Origin: Bradyrhizobium sp. Ce-3
GTDB lineage: Bacteria > Pseudomonadota > Alphaproteobacteria > Rhizobiales > Xanthobacteraceae
Length of the DNA: 64,000 nucleotides
Direction of reading: 5' to 3'
NCBI RefSeq assembly: GCF_022835695.1
Contig: NZ_BQUV01000001.1
Location: 1,278,263-1,342,262 of the forward strand
The translations under genes were made by a program, and so were the position numbers. The notes under the pieces are model-generated. The model was not told where the DNA came from, ran no database searches, and saw only the letters and a list, made by a program, of their open reading frames with translations. Each line of letters opens with the position of its first letter. Within the stretch, counting starts at the first letter, position 1. This document shows, one piece after another, positions 43,472-52,904 of the stretch.

Positions 43472-44337
43472 AGCGCACCCTGCCTCGGGTCGGTCAGGGC
43501 GCGCATGGTATCGCCGATCAGGTTGAAGGAGAGCACGGTCAGGAACATCCCGATCGCCGGAATGAAGGCGAGCCGCGGCGCCACGTCGAGGCTTTCGCGC
43601 CCTTCCCCGATCATGCTGCCCCAGCTCGAGATCGGCGGCGGCACGCCGAGACCGAGGAACGACAGCGAGCCCTCGACCACGATGGTGACTGCGACGCCGA
43701 GCAGGAAGAAGGCGAGCAGCGGCAGCATGACGTTCGGCAGCAGCTCGCGCAGCAGGATGCGCGTATGCGTGGCGCCGAGCGCCTGCGCCGCGATGACGAA
43801 TTCGCGCCGCGCCAGCGACAGGGTCGCGGCCCGCGCCACCCGCATGAAGGCGGGAATCCCGAGTACGCCGAGGATGCAGGTCAGATTGAAGATCGACTGG
43901 CCGAGATAGGCCGTGACCGCCAGCGCCAGGATCAGCGGCGGGAACGCCAGCAGCACATCCATGCCGCCGACCACGAAGGCTTCGAAGCGCCCCCGGAAAT
44001 AGCCGGCGAGCATACCGAGCGCGCCGCCGATGGTGACCCCGATCATCGGCGCGCACAGGCCGACGATCAGCGAGATGCGTGCGCCAAAGATCAGCCGCGA
44101 CAGCTCATCGCGGCCGAGCCCGTCGGTGCCGAGCCAGTGCTCAACCGAGATCGGCGCCCGCCGCTCCAGCATGTCCATGTCGGTCGGGCTCGGCAGCGGC
44201 AGCAGGTCGGCAAAGATCGCGACCGCGAACACCAGCACCATCCAGCCGATCGCGATCCAGAACAGCGTGCCGAGCCGGCGGCGGCGAACCGGCGTCGCAC
44301 CCGCCTCCTCTTCGAGGCTCAGCTCAAGCGTGGCCAT
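43468..44337 (-). CDS. Peptide-type ABC transporter permease (DppC-like)
   Basis: A 289-residue permease with about six membrane segments. The N-terminal OppC-type segment LGTLFWIAIGWMVLVFAVAIFADLLPL is followed by HWLGTDGLGRDELSRLIFGARISLIVGL, the usual hallmark of DppC/OppC. The EAA loop is AAQALGATHTRILLRELLPNVMLPLLAFF. It overlaps the DppD-like gene by 4 bp and the DppB-like gene by 14 bp. Confidence 0.9.
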
Positions 44338-45274
44338 GGCGGATCCTCGGGTCGAGAAGGGCGTAGAGCATGTCGACGATGAAGTTCATGATCACGAAGC
44401 CCGCGGCGACCAGCAGCACCACGCCCTGCAGGATGATCAGGTCGCGGGTATAGATCGCGCCGACCAGCAGCCGGCCGATCCCAGGCAACGCGAAGATCGA
44501 TTCGACGATGACGGCGCCGCCGATCAGCCGGCCGATATTGATGCCGGTGATGGTGACGAGGGTCAGCGACGACGGCTTCAACGCATGCACGAACAGGATG
44601 CGCGACGGCTTCAGGCCCTTGGCCTTGGCGAGCGCGATATAGTCCTCCTGCAACGCCGCGATCATGTCGGAGCGCAGCACGCGCATGATGCCCGGCCATT
44701 CCGCAAGCCCGAGCGTCAGCGCCGGCAACACCATGAAGCGCAGATTGGCGAGCGGATCCTCGGTGAACGGCACATAGCCGGTCGCCGGCAGCAGCCGCAG
44801 CTCGACCGCAAACAGGTAGATCAAGAGGATCGCGGACAGGAAGGTCGGCACCGACAGCATGGCGAAGGCCGAGCCGGTCATGAAGCGATCGAACGCGGAG
44901 CCCGCCTTGGCCGCGCAGGCGATTGCGAGCGGCACGCCGATCGCAAGCCCGATCAGCTCGGCCAGAATCATCAGCTCGAACGAGATCGGGACGCGCTCGC
45001 TGACCGCCTGCAACACGGTCTGCCCGGTGCGGAAGGACCGTCCGAAATCACCCTGCAGGATGTGCCACAGCCAGCCGAGATAGCGCAGCCAGATCGGCTG
45101 ATCGAGCCCCAAGTCGTGACGCAGGGCCGCGACGTTCTCGGGCGTCGCCTGGTCGCCGAGGATCACGTAGGCCAGATCGCCCGGCAACAGCGAAGCGATC
45201 ACGAAGGTCAGCACCGAGACCGCGATCAGCACCGGTACCAGGTACAGGAGCCTGCGCGCGACAAAGAACAGCAT
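44324..45274 (-). CDS. Peptide-type ABC transporter permease (DppB-like)
   Basis: A 316-residue permease with the DppB N-terminus (LFFVARRLLYLVPVLIAVSVLTFVIASLLPGDLA) and DLGLDQPIWLRYLGWLWHILQGDFGRSFRTGQTV. The EAA loop is LAKAKGLKPSRILFVHALKPSSLTLVTITGINIGRLIGGAVIVE, then ALPGIGRLLVGAIYTRD. The start is 7 bases after the binding-protein gene stop. It forms the membrane channel with the DppC-like subunit. Confidence 0.9.
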   Translation of the reverse strand: MLFFVARRLLYLVPVLIAVSVLTFVIASLLPGDLAYVILGDQATPENVAALRHDLGLDQPIWLRYLGWLWHILQGDFGRSFRTGQTVLQAVSERVPISFELMILAELIGLAIGVPLAIACAAKAGSAFDRFMTGSAFAMLSVPTFLSAILLIYLFAVELRLLPATGYVPFTEDPLANLRFMVLPALTLGLAEWPGIMRVLRSDMIAALQEDYIALAKAKGLKPSRILFVHALKPSSLTLVTITGINIGRLIGGAVIVESIFALPGIGRLLVGAIYTRDLIILQGVVLLVAAGFVIMNFIVDMLYALLDPRIRHGHA

Positions 45275-45280
45275 GAAAGG

Positions 45281-46822
45281 CTATTCCTTCCAGGCGTAGG
45301 AAACGTCGAGCACCCCGTTGAACATTTTCGGCACGCCCTTCACCTTCACGCTCGAGATCGCGTAGTAGGTGTTCTGGAAGGTCCAGAACCAGATCGCCTC
45401 CTTGTTGATCAGGCGGCTGATCGCGCAATAGTCCTCGGTACGCTGGGCGACATCGGCGGTGGTTCGCGCATGCTCCAGCAGCCGGTCGAGTTCCGGATTG
45501 GAGTAGTTCGCCAACGCGACCGGGCTGCCGGTGTGGAAATTGGCGTACATCTGCGGATCGGGATCGGCGAGATCGACGATGCGCCATGGCGTGAGCTGGA
45601 ACTGGCGCATGAAGGCGCGCGGCGGAATGGTTGCCTGATCGACCTGCTCGATCTCCATATTGGCGCCGATGCGCTTCCAGAATTGCTGCAGCACCTGACC
45701 GCCGGTGCGGCCGCGCGGCGTCGCCGTGACCAGCATCTTGAACTCGACCGGTTTGCCGTAGTCCTTGAGCAGCGCCTTGGCCTTTTCGACGTCGTAGGGC
45801 AACGCGCCGTCATCCTTGCACTTCACCCAGGACCCGTCGCCGTAGGGATTGCTGGCCGGCCGCGCCAGGCCATTGGTAATCGCCTGCGACATCTTGTTGC
45901 GGTCGAGCGCCATCACCAGCGCCTGGCGCACGCGCACGTCGTCGAGTGGCGGGACCTTGGTGTTGAAGGCGGCGACTGAAGCGCCCGAGCCTTCATAGGT
46001 GTGCACGGTCAGGGTCGAGTCCTTGCGCGCCTTGATGATGTTGTCGGCGTCGGCTTCATCGTCCCAGATGACGTCGGCCTCACCCGATTGCAGCGAGGCA
46101 AACCGCGACTGCGCATCCGGCAGCGGCTTCAGGATGATGCGGTCGAGATAGGGTTTGCCCTTGTCCCAATAGTCCGGATTCTTCTCCAGCACCATGCGGT
46201 CGCCGGCTGTCCAGGATTTAAGGATGTAGGGACCCGTGCCGACCGGGTTGCGATTGTAATCGTCGCCTTTGGTCTTCCAGGCGGTCGGCGACTGCATCAC
46301 GTTGTTGGAGCTCTGGATCGACTGGGTCGCCGGAAAGTTCACCGACGGGTCGCTGAAATTATAGACCACCGTCAGGTCATCGACCGCCTGCACGCTGGTG
46401 ATGCTCGTGATGTAGAAGGCGCAACGGCACTTGTTGGCCGGGTCCTTCTGGCGGTCGAAGTTCTCCTTCACCGCCTGCGCATTGAACGGCGTGCCGTCGT
46501 GGAATTTGACGCCGGGCCGCAGCTTGATGGTCCAGGTCTTGAAGTCGTCGGAATGCGTCCACGATAGCGCGAGCTTCGGCTTCGGCTCGCCCTTGTCGTC
46601 GAGCGTGGTCAGCGTGTCGAAGATCGCGGCCGCCGCGGTGTTGGCCGACGTGTCGTAGACGCCGACCTTGAGCGGGTCGAAGCCCGGAATGTCCAGTTCC
46701 TGGCCGACGGTGAGCGTACCGCCCTGCTTCTGCGCATGAGCCGGTGCAGCGAACGCTGCTGCACCTAATCCCGCCACAAGAAATATGCGCGCAACCGCGT
46801 GCGCGCGCCCGGCCAGCTTCAT
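45281..46822 (-). CDS. Peptide-type ABC transporter substrate-binding protein
   Basis: A 513-residue periplasmic binding protein of the SBP_bac_5 (DppA/OppA) family. The frame is open to 47467, but ATG 46822 has GGGAGGGAGC upstream and gives a signal peptide (AGRAHAVARIFLVAGLGAAAFAAPAHA). Family marks are KQGGTLTVGQELDIPGFDPLK, WTIKLRPGVKFHDGTPFNAQAVKENFDRQ, GTGPYILKSWTAGDRMVLEKNPDYW and VRVGQALVMALDRNK-like VRQALVMALDRNKMSQAI. It heads the five-gene importer operon and follows a CoA transferase gene on the same strand by about 115 bases. The ligand is unknown. Confidence 0.9.
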   Translation of the reverse strand: MKLAGRAHAVARIFLVAGLGAAAFAAPAHAQKQGGTLTVGQELDIPGFDPLKVGVYDTSANTAAAAIFDTLTTLDDKGEPKPKLALSWTHSDDFKTWTIKLRPGVKFHDGTPFNAQAVKENFDRQKDPANKCRCAFYITSITSVQAVDDLTVVYNFSDPSVNFPATQSIQSSNNVMQSPTAWKTKGDDYNRNPVGTGPYILKSWTAGDRMVLEKNPDYWDKGKPYLDRIILKPLPDAQSRFASLQSGEADVIWDDEADADNIIKARKDSTLTVHTYEGSGASVAAFNTKVPPLDDVRVRQALVMALDRNKMSQAITNGLARPASNPYGDGSWVKCKDDGALPYDVEKAKALLKDYGKPVEFKMLVTATPRGRTGGQVLQQFWKRIGANMEIEQVDQATIPPRAFMRQFQLTPWRIVDLADPDPQMYANFHTGSPVALANYSNPELDRLLEHARTTADVAQRTEDYCAISRLINKEAIWFWTFQNTYYAISSVKVKGVPKMFNGVLDVSYAWKE

Positions 46823-46938
46823 CAATGCTCCCTCCCAGGTGGGCGACGTCCGGTGTTCCGGATCGTCGTATTCGGGCGGCAGCTTGTCCGGAATCGCCGC
46901 GCGCGACAAGACCGTAATACGGATGAAAAGCCGCAGGC

Positions 46939-48225
46939 TTAACTGCGCGCGCTCTTCGGTGCCGCGAATCCCGCGATCTGATCGTCGGAGAGGCCGATCT
47001 CCTTCAGATAGGACAGCGTGTGTTCGCCAAGCGTCGACATCCGCTTGCGCGCACCGACCGCGGCGCCGGACATCCGAAACGGCAGATTGAGCACCTTGAA
47101 GCTGCCGCCGCCGTCCGCGACCTCGGCGAGCGCGCCGCGATGGGCGATTTGCGGATCGGCAAGCGCCTCTCGCACCGTGCGATAGGCCGACGACGGCACG
47201 CCATACTCGTTGAGCGCGGCGAGACAGGCCTGCGTGCTGACCGCGCGCGACCACGCCTCGACGCCCTCCATCAGGCCCGCCCAGTTCTCCCGCCGATCGG
47301 AATATTTGGCGAAGCGCGGATCGGACACCCATTCGGGCCGGCCGATCACCTGCATCAGGTTCTGGAATGTCTTCTCGCTGGCGATCGCCACCATCACATA
47401 GCCGTCGGTGGTTTCGATCGGGCCGAACATCGGCCGCTGGGTCTGCTTCACCTCGAATTGCGTCCACTGCAACTCATTCAGGGTCAGGCTCAGCATCGAT
47501 TCCAGCATCGAGACATCGATATGCTGGCCCGTGCCGCTGGCACTGCGCTGGTAGAGCGCCGCCGAGATCGCGCCGAAGGCGTACACGCCGGTCAACACGT
47601 CGGCGTGATAGATGCCGCAATAGTCGGGCCGGCTGCGGCCCGGCTGGTAGGCGAGATGCGCCATCTCGTAACCCGAGGCGGCGTGGATCACCGGCGCGTA
47701 GGCCGGCAATTCCGCCGACGGGCCGGTCTGGCCGTAGCCGGAGATCGAGCAGAAGATCAGCTTCGGGTTAATGTCGCGGATCGAGGCGTAGTCGAGCTTC
47801 AGCCGCCGCATCACGCCGGGGCGGAAATTCTCCACCAGCACGTCGGCGGTCGCGATCAGCCGGCGCACAGCCTCGACGCCGGCAGGCGACTTCAGGTCGA
47901 GCACCAGACTGTTCTTGCCGATATTGAGCTGGCCGAACGCCGTCGAGCAATTGTTGCGCAGCGGCGGCCGCGTCCGCATCGTCTCACCTTCGGCGGGCTC
48001 GATCTTGATGACCTCGGCGCCCATGTCGGCGAGCATCCGCGTGCAATGAGGTCCGGCGATCGTGGTCGAAAAATCGAGCACGCGAAGGCCGTCGAAGCTG
48101 CGTGTCAAATTCCCCTCATCGTCAGCGGCTATTGTCGTTGCCAAGGCTTCCTCCAGCTTCGTCGTTTCGATCGTTCGGCGTGGCGTGACCCTAAAGTGAG
48201 CCGTGCTGACAGGAAAGCGTCTCAT
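46939..48225 (-). CDS. CaiB/BaiF family (class III) CoA transferase
   Basis: A family III CoA transferase of up to 428 residues. Marks are LDFSTTIAGPHCTRMLADMGAEVIKIEPAEGETMR, LNIGKNSLVLDLKSPAGVEAVRRL, DVLVENFRPGVMRRLKLDY (containing the catalytic-Asp region) and SISGYGQTGPSAELPAYAPVIHAASG. The N-terminal 40 residues before NLTRSFDGLRVLDFS are not conserved in the family and no good ribosome binding site precedes ATG 48225, so the true start may lie inside. These enzymes move CoA between organic acids (formyl, carnitine, succinyl and others). The substrate is unknown. Confidence 0.85.
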   Translation of the reverse strand: MRRFPVSTAHFRVTPRRTIETTKLEEALATTIAADDEGNLTRSFDGLRVLDFSTTIAGPHCTRMLADMGAEVIKIEPAEGETMRTRPPLRNNCSTAFGQLNIGKNSLVLDLKSPAGVEAVRRLIATADVLVENFRPGVMRRLKLDYASIRDINPKLIFCSISGYGQTGPSAELPAYAPVIHAASGYEMAHLAYQPGRSRPDYCGIYHADVLTGVYAFGAISAALYQRSASGTGQHIDVSMLESMLSLTLNELQWTQFEVKQTQRPMFGPIETTDGYVMVAIASEKTFQNLMQVIGRPEWVSDPRFAKYSDRRENWAGLMEGVEAWSRAVSTQACLAALNEYGVPSSAYRTVREALADPQIAHRGALAEVADGGGSFKVLNLPFRMSGAAVGARKRMSTLGEHTLSYLKEIGLSDDQIAGFAAPKSARS

Positions 48226-48317
48226 CCAGACCGGGACTGCGGGCCGTCTTGCATTTTACTCAAAGGCAGATTGGACCCGATCTTGCATAGCCCTGTCACG
48301 GGCTGGAACGAGGGCGC

Positions 48318-49748
48318 TTGTTGAAGGTCTTATTCGTCACGACGGAGATGGACGATTTCGTCCGCGTGGGCGGGCTCGGCGCCGTTTCCGCTGCGCTTCC
48401 CCGGGCGCTCCGCTCCTGGAGCGACGTCAGGATCATGCTTCCCGGCTACCGGGATGTGGTCGAACAGTTCACGCATATTGAAATCGTTGGACAATGCGCA
48501 GCGCTTGCCGAGATGCCGGCCTGCACGCTCGGCCGCGCATCGACCAAAGACGGGCTGCCGGTCTATGTGCTGCTGTGTCCTCAGCTCTACGACCGGCCGG
48601 GCAATCCCTACGGCGATGAGTCCGGCCGCGACTGGCCCGACAACGATATCCGCTTCGGCCGCTTTGCCTCCGCCGCTGCCGAACTTGCAGCCGGAACGCT
48701 GGACAAGAATTGGGCAGCGGACCTCGTGCACGCCAATGACTGGCAGGCCGCGCTCACACCCGCCTACCTCGCGTGGCGCGAGCTGCGGATTCCCTCGATC
48801 CTGACCATCCACAACCTCGCCTATCAGGGCCTGTTTCCGAAGGACTCGCTGCGGCGGATCGGCGCACCTGAAAGCTCCTTCCACATCGACGGGCTGGAGT
48901 TCTACGACAAGCTCTCCTTCCTCAAGGGCGGCCTCGTCTACGCCTCGCATCTGACCACGGTCAGCGCGACCTACGCCAGGGAGATCACCACGGCTGAACT
49001 CGGCTGCGGGCTCGAGGGCCTGCTCCGCGTCCGCTCCGACGCCGACCAGCTGACCGGTATCCTGAACGGCATCGACGAGAGCTGGGATCCGCGCCATTGC
49101 CCGCAGCTCGCGCAGCCGTTCGGCGCCGGCGACTGGAAGGGCAAGCAGGCCAACGCCGATTATGTCCGCCGGCAATTCGGGCTTGCGGTCTCGCGCGGAC
49201 CGATCTTCGGCCTGGTCGCGCGGCTGGTGCATCAGAAGGGCGTCGACCTCGTGTTGTCGGCCGCCGACGAGATCATCAGCCATGGCGGGCAGATCGTCGT
49301 CACCGGCAGCGGCGAGCCCGCGATCGAGGATGCGCTGGTGGCCGCGCACCGGCGCCGGCCCGACGCGATCGGCGTCATCATCGGCTTCAACGACGCCCAG
49401 GCGCGCCGGATCTTCGCCGGCAGCGATTTCACCCTGATGCCGTCGCGTTTCGAGCCCTGCGGCCTCAGCCAGATGTATGCCCAGCGTTTCGGCTCGCTGC
49501 CGATCGGCCACCAGACCGGCGGGCTCGCGGAGACCATCGCCGACGGCGAGACCGGCTTCCTGTTCTCGCAGCCGTCGGCGGAATCCTTCCTCGGCGGCGT
49601 CAGGCGCGCGTTCGACGCCTACCGCGCCAAGGACCGCCTCAACGCGATGCGCGCCAGCGCGATGGCCAAATCCTACAGCTGGGACCTGTCGGCCGCCTGC
49701 TACGGCGCGCTGTACCGGAGGCTGATCATGCCACGTGCGGCGGCGTAG
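48318..49748 (+). CDS. glgA: Glycogen/starch synthase (GT5)
   Basis: A 476-residue ADP-glucose-type glucan synthase. The N-terminal substrate loop reads FVRVGGLGAVSAALPRAL, where the usual K-V-G-G-L has Arg16 in place of Lys. LVHANDWQAALTPAYLAW and TIHNLAYQGLFPKDSL are typical of the N domain. The C domain has LVARLVHQKGVDLVL and the active-site segment PSRFEPCGLSQMYAQRFGSLPIGHQTGGLAETI. Start is TTG with AGGG a few bases upstream. No glgC or glgB is adjacent. A debranching-type enzyme lies 5 kb downstream on the other strand. Glycogen or a related glucan is the likely product. Confidence 0.88.
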   Translation: MLKVLFVTTEMDDFVRVGGLGAVSAALPRALRSWSDVRIMLPGYRDVVEQFTHIEIVGQCAALAEMPACTLGRASTKDGLPVYVLLCPQLYDRPGNPYGDESGRDWPDNDIRFGRFASAAAELAAGTLDKNWAADLVHANDWQAALTPAYLAWRELRIPSILTIHNLAYQGLFPKDSLRRIGAPESSFHIDGLEFYDKLSFLKGGLVYASHLTTVSATYAREITTAELGCGLEGLLRVRSDADQLTGILNGIDESWDPRHCPQLAQPFGAGDWKGKQANADYVRRQFGLAVSRGPIFGLVARLVHQKGVDLVLSAADEIISHGGQIVVTGSGEPAIEDALVAAHRRRPDAIGVIIGFNDAQARRIFAGSDFTLMPSRFEPCGLSQMYAQRFGSLPIGHQTGGLAETIADGETGFLFSQPSAESFLGGVRRAFDAYRAKDRLNAMRASAMAKSYSWDLSAACYGALYRRLIMPRAAA

Positions 49749-49929
49749 GCCGCGCGCCTCGCAAGCTTGTGAAGCCGGGCTGCCGTGGGATCCCACCCGC
49801 CCGGTAACAATCGCTTCATTGCACCGAACCTTCTAGGCGGTTACGTCGCCCCACGACTGGACGACGACGCATGCGTGAAATTGCGAATGATGGACTTTTG
49901 GCCAAACGCGATTGCGATGGAGGAACATC

Positions 49930-50988
49930 ATGGACGTCAACGAGGAACGTCTTAATTCATTCATGGGAAAGATGATTGGCGACGTCGGCGCGGCAATGAA
50001 CGCCTCGCTGATGCTGCTGGGCGACAAGCTCGGGCTCTACAAGGCCCTCGCCCGGCAAGGACCGATGGACGCCGCGGCGCTTGCCAAGGCGACCGGAACC
50101 TCCGGCCGTTACGTTCAGGAATGGCTTTCGGCACAGGCCGCTTCCGGCTACGTCGAGTACGACACGAAGACCGGAAAATTCTCGATGCTGCCCGAGCAGG
50201 CGCTGGCGCTTGCCGACGAGGACAGCCCGGTCTTCCTCGGCGCCGTGGGAAGCCTCGTCGGCGCGACCTTTCTCGATGAGCCGAAAATCACCGACGCGTT
50301 CAAGACCGGCAAGGGTGTCGGCTGGAACAAGCGCAGCGAGTGCCTGTTCTGCGGCACCGCCCGCTTCTTCCGCACCAGCTACAAGCACTATCTGGTGCAG
50401 GAATGGCTGCCGGCGCTCGAGAGCGTCGTCGACAAGCTGAAGAAGGGCGCCGTCGTCGCTGACGTCGGTTGCGGGCACGGCGTCTCGACGCGATTGATGG
50501 CGGAGGCGTTTCCGAAATCAACCTTCTACGGCTTCGACTATCACGACGGCTCGATCCAGGCGGCGCGGATGTCCGCCAAGGAGGCCGGATTGTCGGACCG
50601 CGTCCATTTCCAAACCCACTCCGCCAAGGACTTCCCCGCCAACAAGTATGACCTGGTGTGCTTCTTCGATTGCCTGCACGACATGGGCGATCCGGTCGGC
50701 GCCCTCAAGCACACCCGCTCCACCCTCGCCGATGACGGCACCTGCCTGTTGATCGAGCCGTTCGCCAACGACCGGCTGGAGGACAACCTCAATCCGATCG
50801 GGCGGGTCTATTACGCCGCTTCGACGATGATCTGCACGCCCGCCTCGCTGGACCAGGAGGTCGGGCTCGCGCTCGGCGCGCAGGCCGGCGAGACCCGGCT
50901 GCGCGAGGTGGCGCGCCAGGGCGGCTTCTCACGGTTCCGACGCGCCGCGGAAACGCCGTTCAACCTGATCCTGGAAGCTCGCCCGTAA
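49930..50988 (+). CDS. SAM-dependent methyltransferase with N-terminal winged-helix dimerisation domain
   Basis: A 352-residue methyltransferase. ATG 49930 has GGAGG nine bases upstream; the frame opens 18 bases earlier. Residues 1-110 form a winged-helix domain of the O-methyltransferase kind (LLGDKLGLYKALARQGPMDAAALAKATGTSGRYVQEWLSAQAASGY). SAM-binding motif I is VVADVGCGHGVSTRLMAEAF, followed by FYGFDYHDGSIQAARMSA and VCFFDCLHDMGDPVGALKH. The layout matches small-molecule methyltransferases of the UbiE/SmtA-like group. The substrate is unknown and no operon partner is present. Confidence 0.85.
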   Translation: MDVNEERLNSFMGKMIGDVGAAMNASLMLLGDKLGLYKALARQGPMDAAALAKATGTSGRYVQEWLSAQAASGYVEYDTKTGKFSMLPEQALALADEDSPVFLGAVGSLVGATFLDEPKITDAFKTGKGVGWNKRSECLFCGTARFFRTSYKHYLVQEWLPALESVVDKLKKGAVVADVGCGHGVSTRLMAEAFPKSTFYGFDYHDGSIQAARMSAKEAGLSDRVHFQTHSAKDFPANKYDLVCFFDCLHDMGDPVGALKHTRSTLADDGTCLLIEPFANDRLEDNLNPIGRVYYAASTMICTPASLDQEVGLALGAQAGETRLREVARQGGFSRFRRAAETPFNLILEARP

Positions 50989-51001
50989 CAACGCCACGCG
51001 C

Positions 51002-51030
51002 TTGGACGGCGGCATCATGCCGCCGTCCAA
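51002..51030. terminator. Bidirectional hairpin between convergent genes
   Basis: TTGGACGGCGGCAT-C-ATGCCGCCGTCCAA is a perfect 14-bp inverted repeat with a one-base centre. It lies between the methyltransferase gene (plus) and the L,D-transpeptidase gene (minus). No clear T-run is present on either side, but its position suggests a shared transcription end. Confidence 0.7.
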
Positions 51031-51065
51031 TGCTCAGAGTTCTGTTCGATCGAAGGCCGCGCCTT

Positions 51066-52688
51066 CTACCAGTCCTGCGATTGCCAGTAGTACTGGCCGC
51101 CGCCACGCCGGCGCGGATTGGCGGCCTGCGGATTGTTATAGTACGGCGTGCCGTACTGGGTCGGCGCTTGCGGATTGCCGTATTGGGGATACCCGTACTG
51201 GGTGCCCGACTGGGGATTCCAGCTGCGCTGACTGAAGAAGCCGAAGCCGTCATCACCGCTCGCAACCATGTCGTCGTTCATCATGGGCCGGGTCGGCTTG
51301 CGCGTGATGAACCCGCCCTGGGGCTGGTTGCTCAGCACCGCGACGAATTCGGTGCGATAGTTGGTCTCGGCGCTCAGCGGCTCGTCCGAGATGATGATCG
51401 ACGAGCGCGGCACGGCGGTCGGCGCGATGCGGTCCAGCACATCCTGCGGGATCGTGATGCGGTCGAGCGCGTCCTTGGCGTTGTCTCCGTCGTCGATCGT
51501 CACCTCGGTCCAGTGCAGGCCCGAGTCGTTGCGCGACATCGCCGTGTAGATATGCGTGCCGATCGGCTTGTCCGGATCGCGGATCGTAACGGGAACCTCG
51601 ATGCTTGAATCGAACACCTCGCCGCCGTCGGCCCATGGCTTATGGGTGTTGCGCCGGACGTAGAGCTTCTGCGTCGCGCGGCTGATGTAGACCGACACCG
51701 GCTCGGTCGCCAGCTTCGCCTCGGTCGCCGCCTTCTGGGTATCCGCCTTCTTGGTCTCGGCCGCCTTGGCTGCGTCCTTCGCCGCTGCCGCGGCGTCGAG
51801 CTTCGGCTTGGCGTCGCCCTGGGCCGCCTCGAACTGGGTGGTTGCTTCCGCGGCCCTGGCGGCGGCCTTCTGCTTCAGGTCCTCGGCGCGCACCTTGGCC
51901 TGGTCGGTCTTGGCATTGGCGAGCGTCTTGTCGGCGAACGCAAGCTCGGCGTCGGCGCGGGCCTTGGCCTTCTCCAGCTTGCGCAGGGACGCCGGCGTGA
52001 ACAGTGCAGCTTCCTTGGTCGCGGCCGCGGCGGCCTTCTTCGCCTCGTCGGCCGCTTTGGCGGCATCCGCGGCCTCGCGCGCCAGCTTCTCGGCACGCGC
52101 CGGAGCAGCCGCGATGGCCTGCGCGTTGGGCACGAACAGCGCCGGGTGGGTGAAATCCTCCGGAGCCGGGTCGTTCGGCGCGATGATCACCCGCATCCCG
52201 ATCCGGGTCCTGTCGAACAGCTTCTCGGCGAAGTCGTAGGGCATCCGCACGCAGCCGTGCGAAGCCGCATATCCCGGCAACGGCCCACCATGCAGCGCAA
52301 TGCCGTTCCAGGTGATGCGCTGCATGTTCGGCATCCAGGCATCGTCATAGAGGGTCGAGTGGTGGTCCTTGTCCTTTTCGATCAGCGCAAAGACGCCGGC
52401 CGGCGTCTCGCGTCCCTTGACGCCGCTCGACACCGGCGCGCGGTAGATCCAGCCGTCGGCGTCGTAGAACGTCACCTTCTGGGCCTTGATCGACACGATC
52501 GCCATGATCGGCTCGCCGGCGGTGCGCGGTGCGGTCGCCTCGACGGTCGCCGCTGGACGCTGCTGTTTCGCCGCGGCGGCGCCGGTCAGTGACGCAAGTG
52601 TGACTAACGCTGCGAAAGTCACAAAGGCGGGATGCCCCCAACGCCGCATCGCTCCGAAGGTTTGCGCCGTCGTCGTTCGATTTTCCAT
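51066..52688 (-). CDS. L,D-transpeptidase (YkuD) with coiled-coil linker and second YkuD-like segment
   Basis: A 540-residue envelope protein. ATG 52688 has GAGGAA upstream; the frame runs to 52796. A signal peptide or anchor is seen at residues 15-40 (RRWGHPAFVTFAALVTLASL). The YkuD domain at about 62-170 has HGGPLPGYAASHGCVRMP with His133 and the catalytic Cys146, so it should form or exchange peptidoglycan 3-3 cross-links. An Ala/Lys/Glu-rich coiled coil follows (about 190-330). Next comes VSVYISRATQKLYVRRNTHKPW, which resembles the start of a second YkuD domain but has no SHGC motif. The Tyr/Pro/Gln-rich C-terminus repeats QYGYPQYGNPQ-like units. Confidence 0.85.
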   Translation of the reverse strand: MENRTTTAQTFGAMRRWGHPAFVTFAALVTLASLTGAAAAKQQRPAATVEATAPRTAGEPIMAIVSIKAQKVTFYDADGWIYRAPVSSGVKGRETPAGVFALIEKDKDHHSTLYDDAWMPNMQRITWNGIALHGGPLPGYAASHGCVRMPYDFAEKLFDRTRIGMRVIIAPNDPAPEDFTHPALFVPNAQAIAAAPARAEKLAREAADAAKAADEAKKAAAAATKEAALFTPASLRKLEKAKARADAELAFADKTLANAKTDQAKVRAEDLKQKAAARAAEATTQFEAAQGDAKPKLDAAAAAKDAAKAAETKKADTQKAATEAKLATEPVSVYISRATQKLYVRRNTHKPWADGGEVFDSSIEVPVTIRDPDKPIGTHIYTAMSRNDSGLHWTEVTIDDGDNAKDALDRITIPQDVLDRIAPTAVPRSSIIISDEPLSAETNYRTEFVAVLSNQPQGGFITRKPTRPMMNDDMVASGDDGFGFFSQRSWNPQSGTQYGYPQYGNPQAPTQYGTPYYNNPQAANPRRRGGGQYYWQSQDW

Positions 52689-52904
52689 GCCATTCCTCGG
52701 TCGAAATGCCTGCCCGCGTTGCGTCGATCCATACCAGATCGCGATTTTGGATAGATTAATCCGGGGGACTATCGGCGCGTTCCAGCAGCAAATCACTCAT
52801 ATATGACGGCGCATGCGGGAGAAAGGGTGCGGTGCGGCCAAAACCGCCCCGCAGCCGCCGAAATCCGTGGTCCGGAAGGTGGCCAATGCCGGCACGTCTC
52901 GCCA

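Noticed and set aside
45281-47467. 728-residue fusion protein ending in the peptide-binding protein
   Set aside because: The upstream 215 codons are antisense-like and overlap the 3' part of the CoA transferase gene on the same strand in another frame. The ATG at 46822 has a strong ribosome binding site and a signal peptide.
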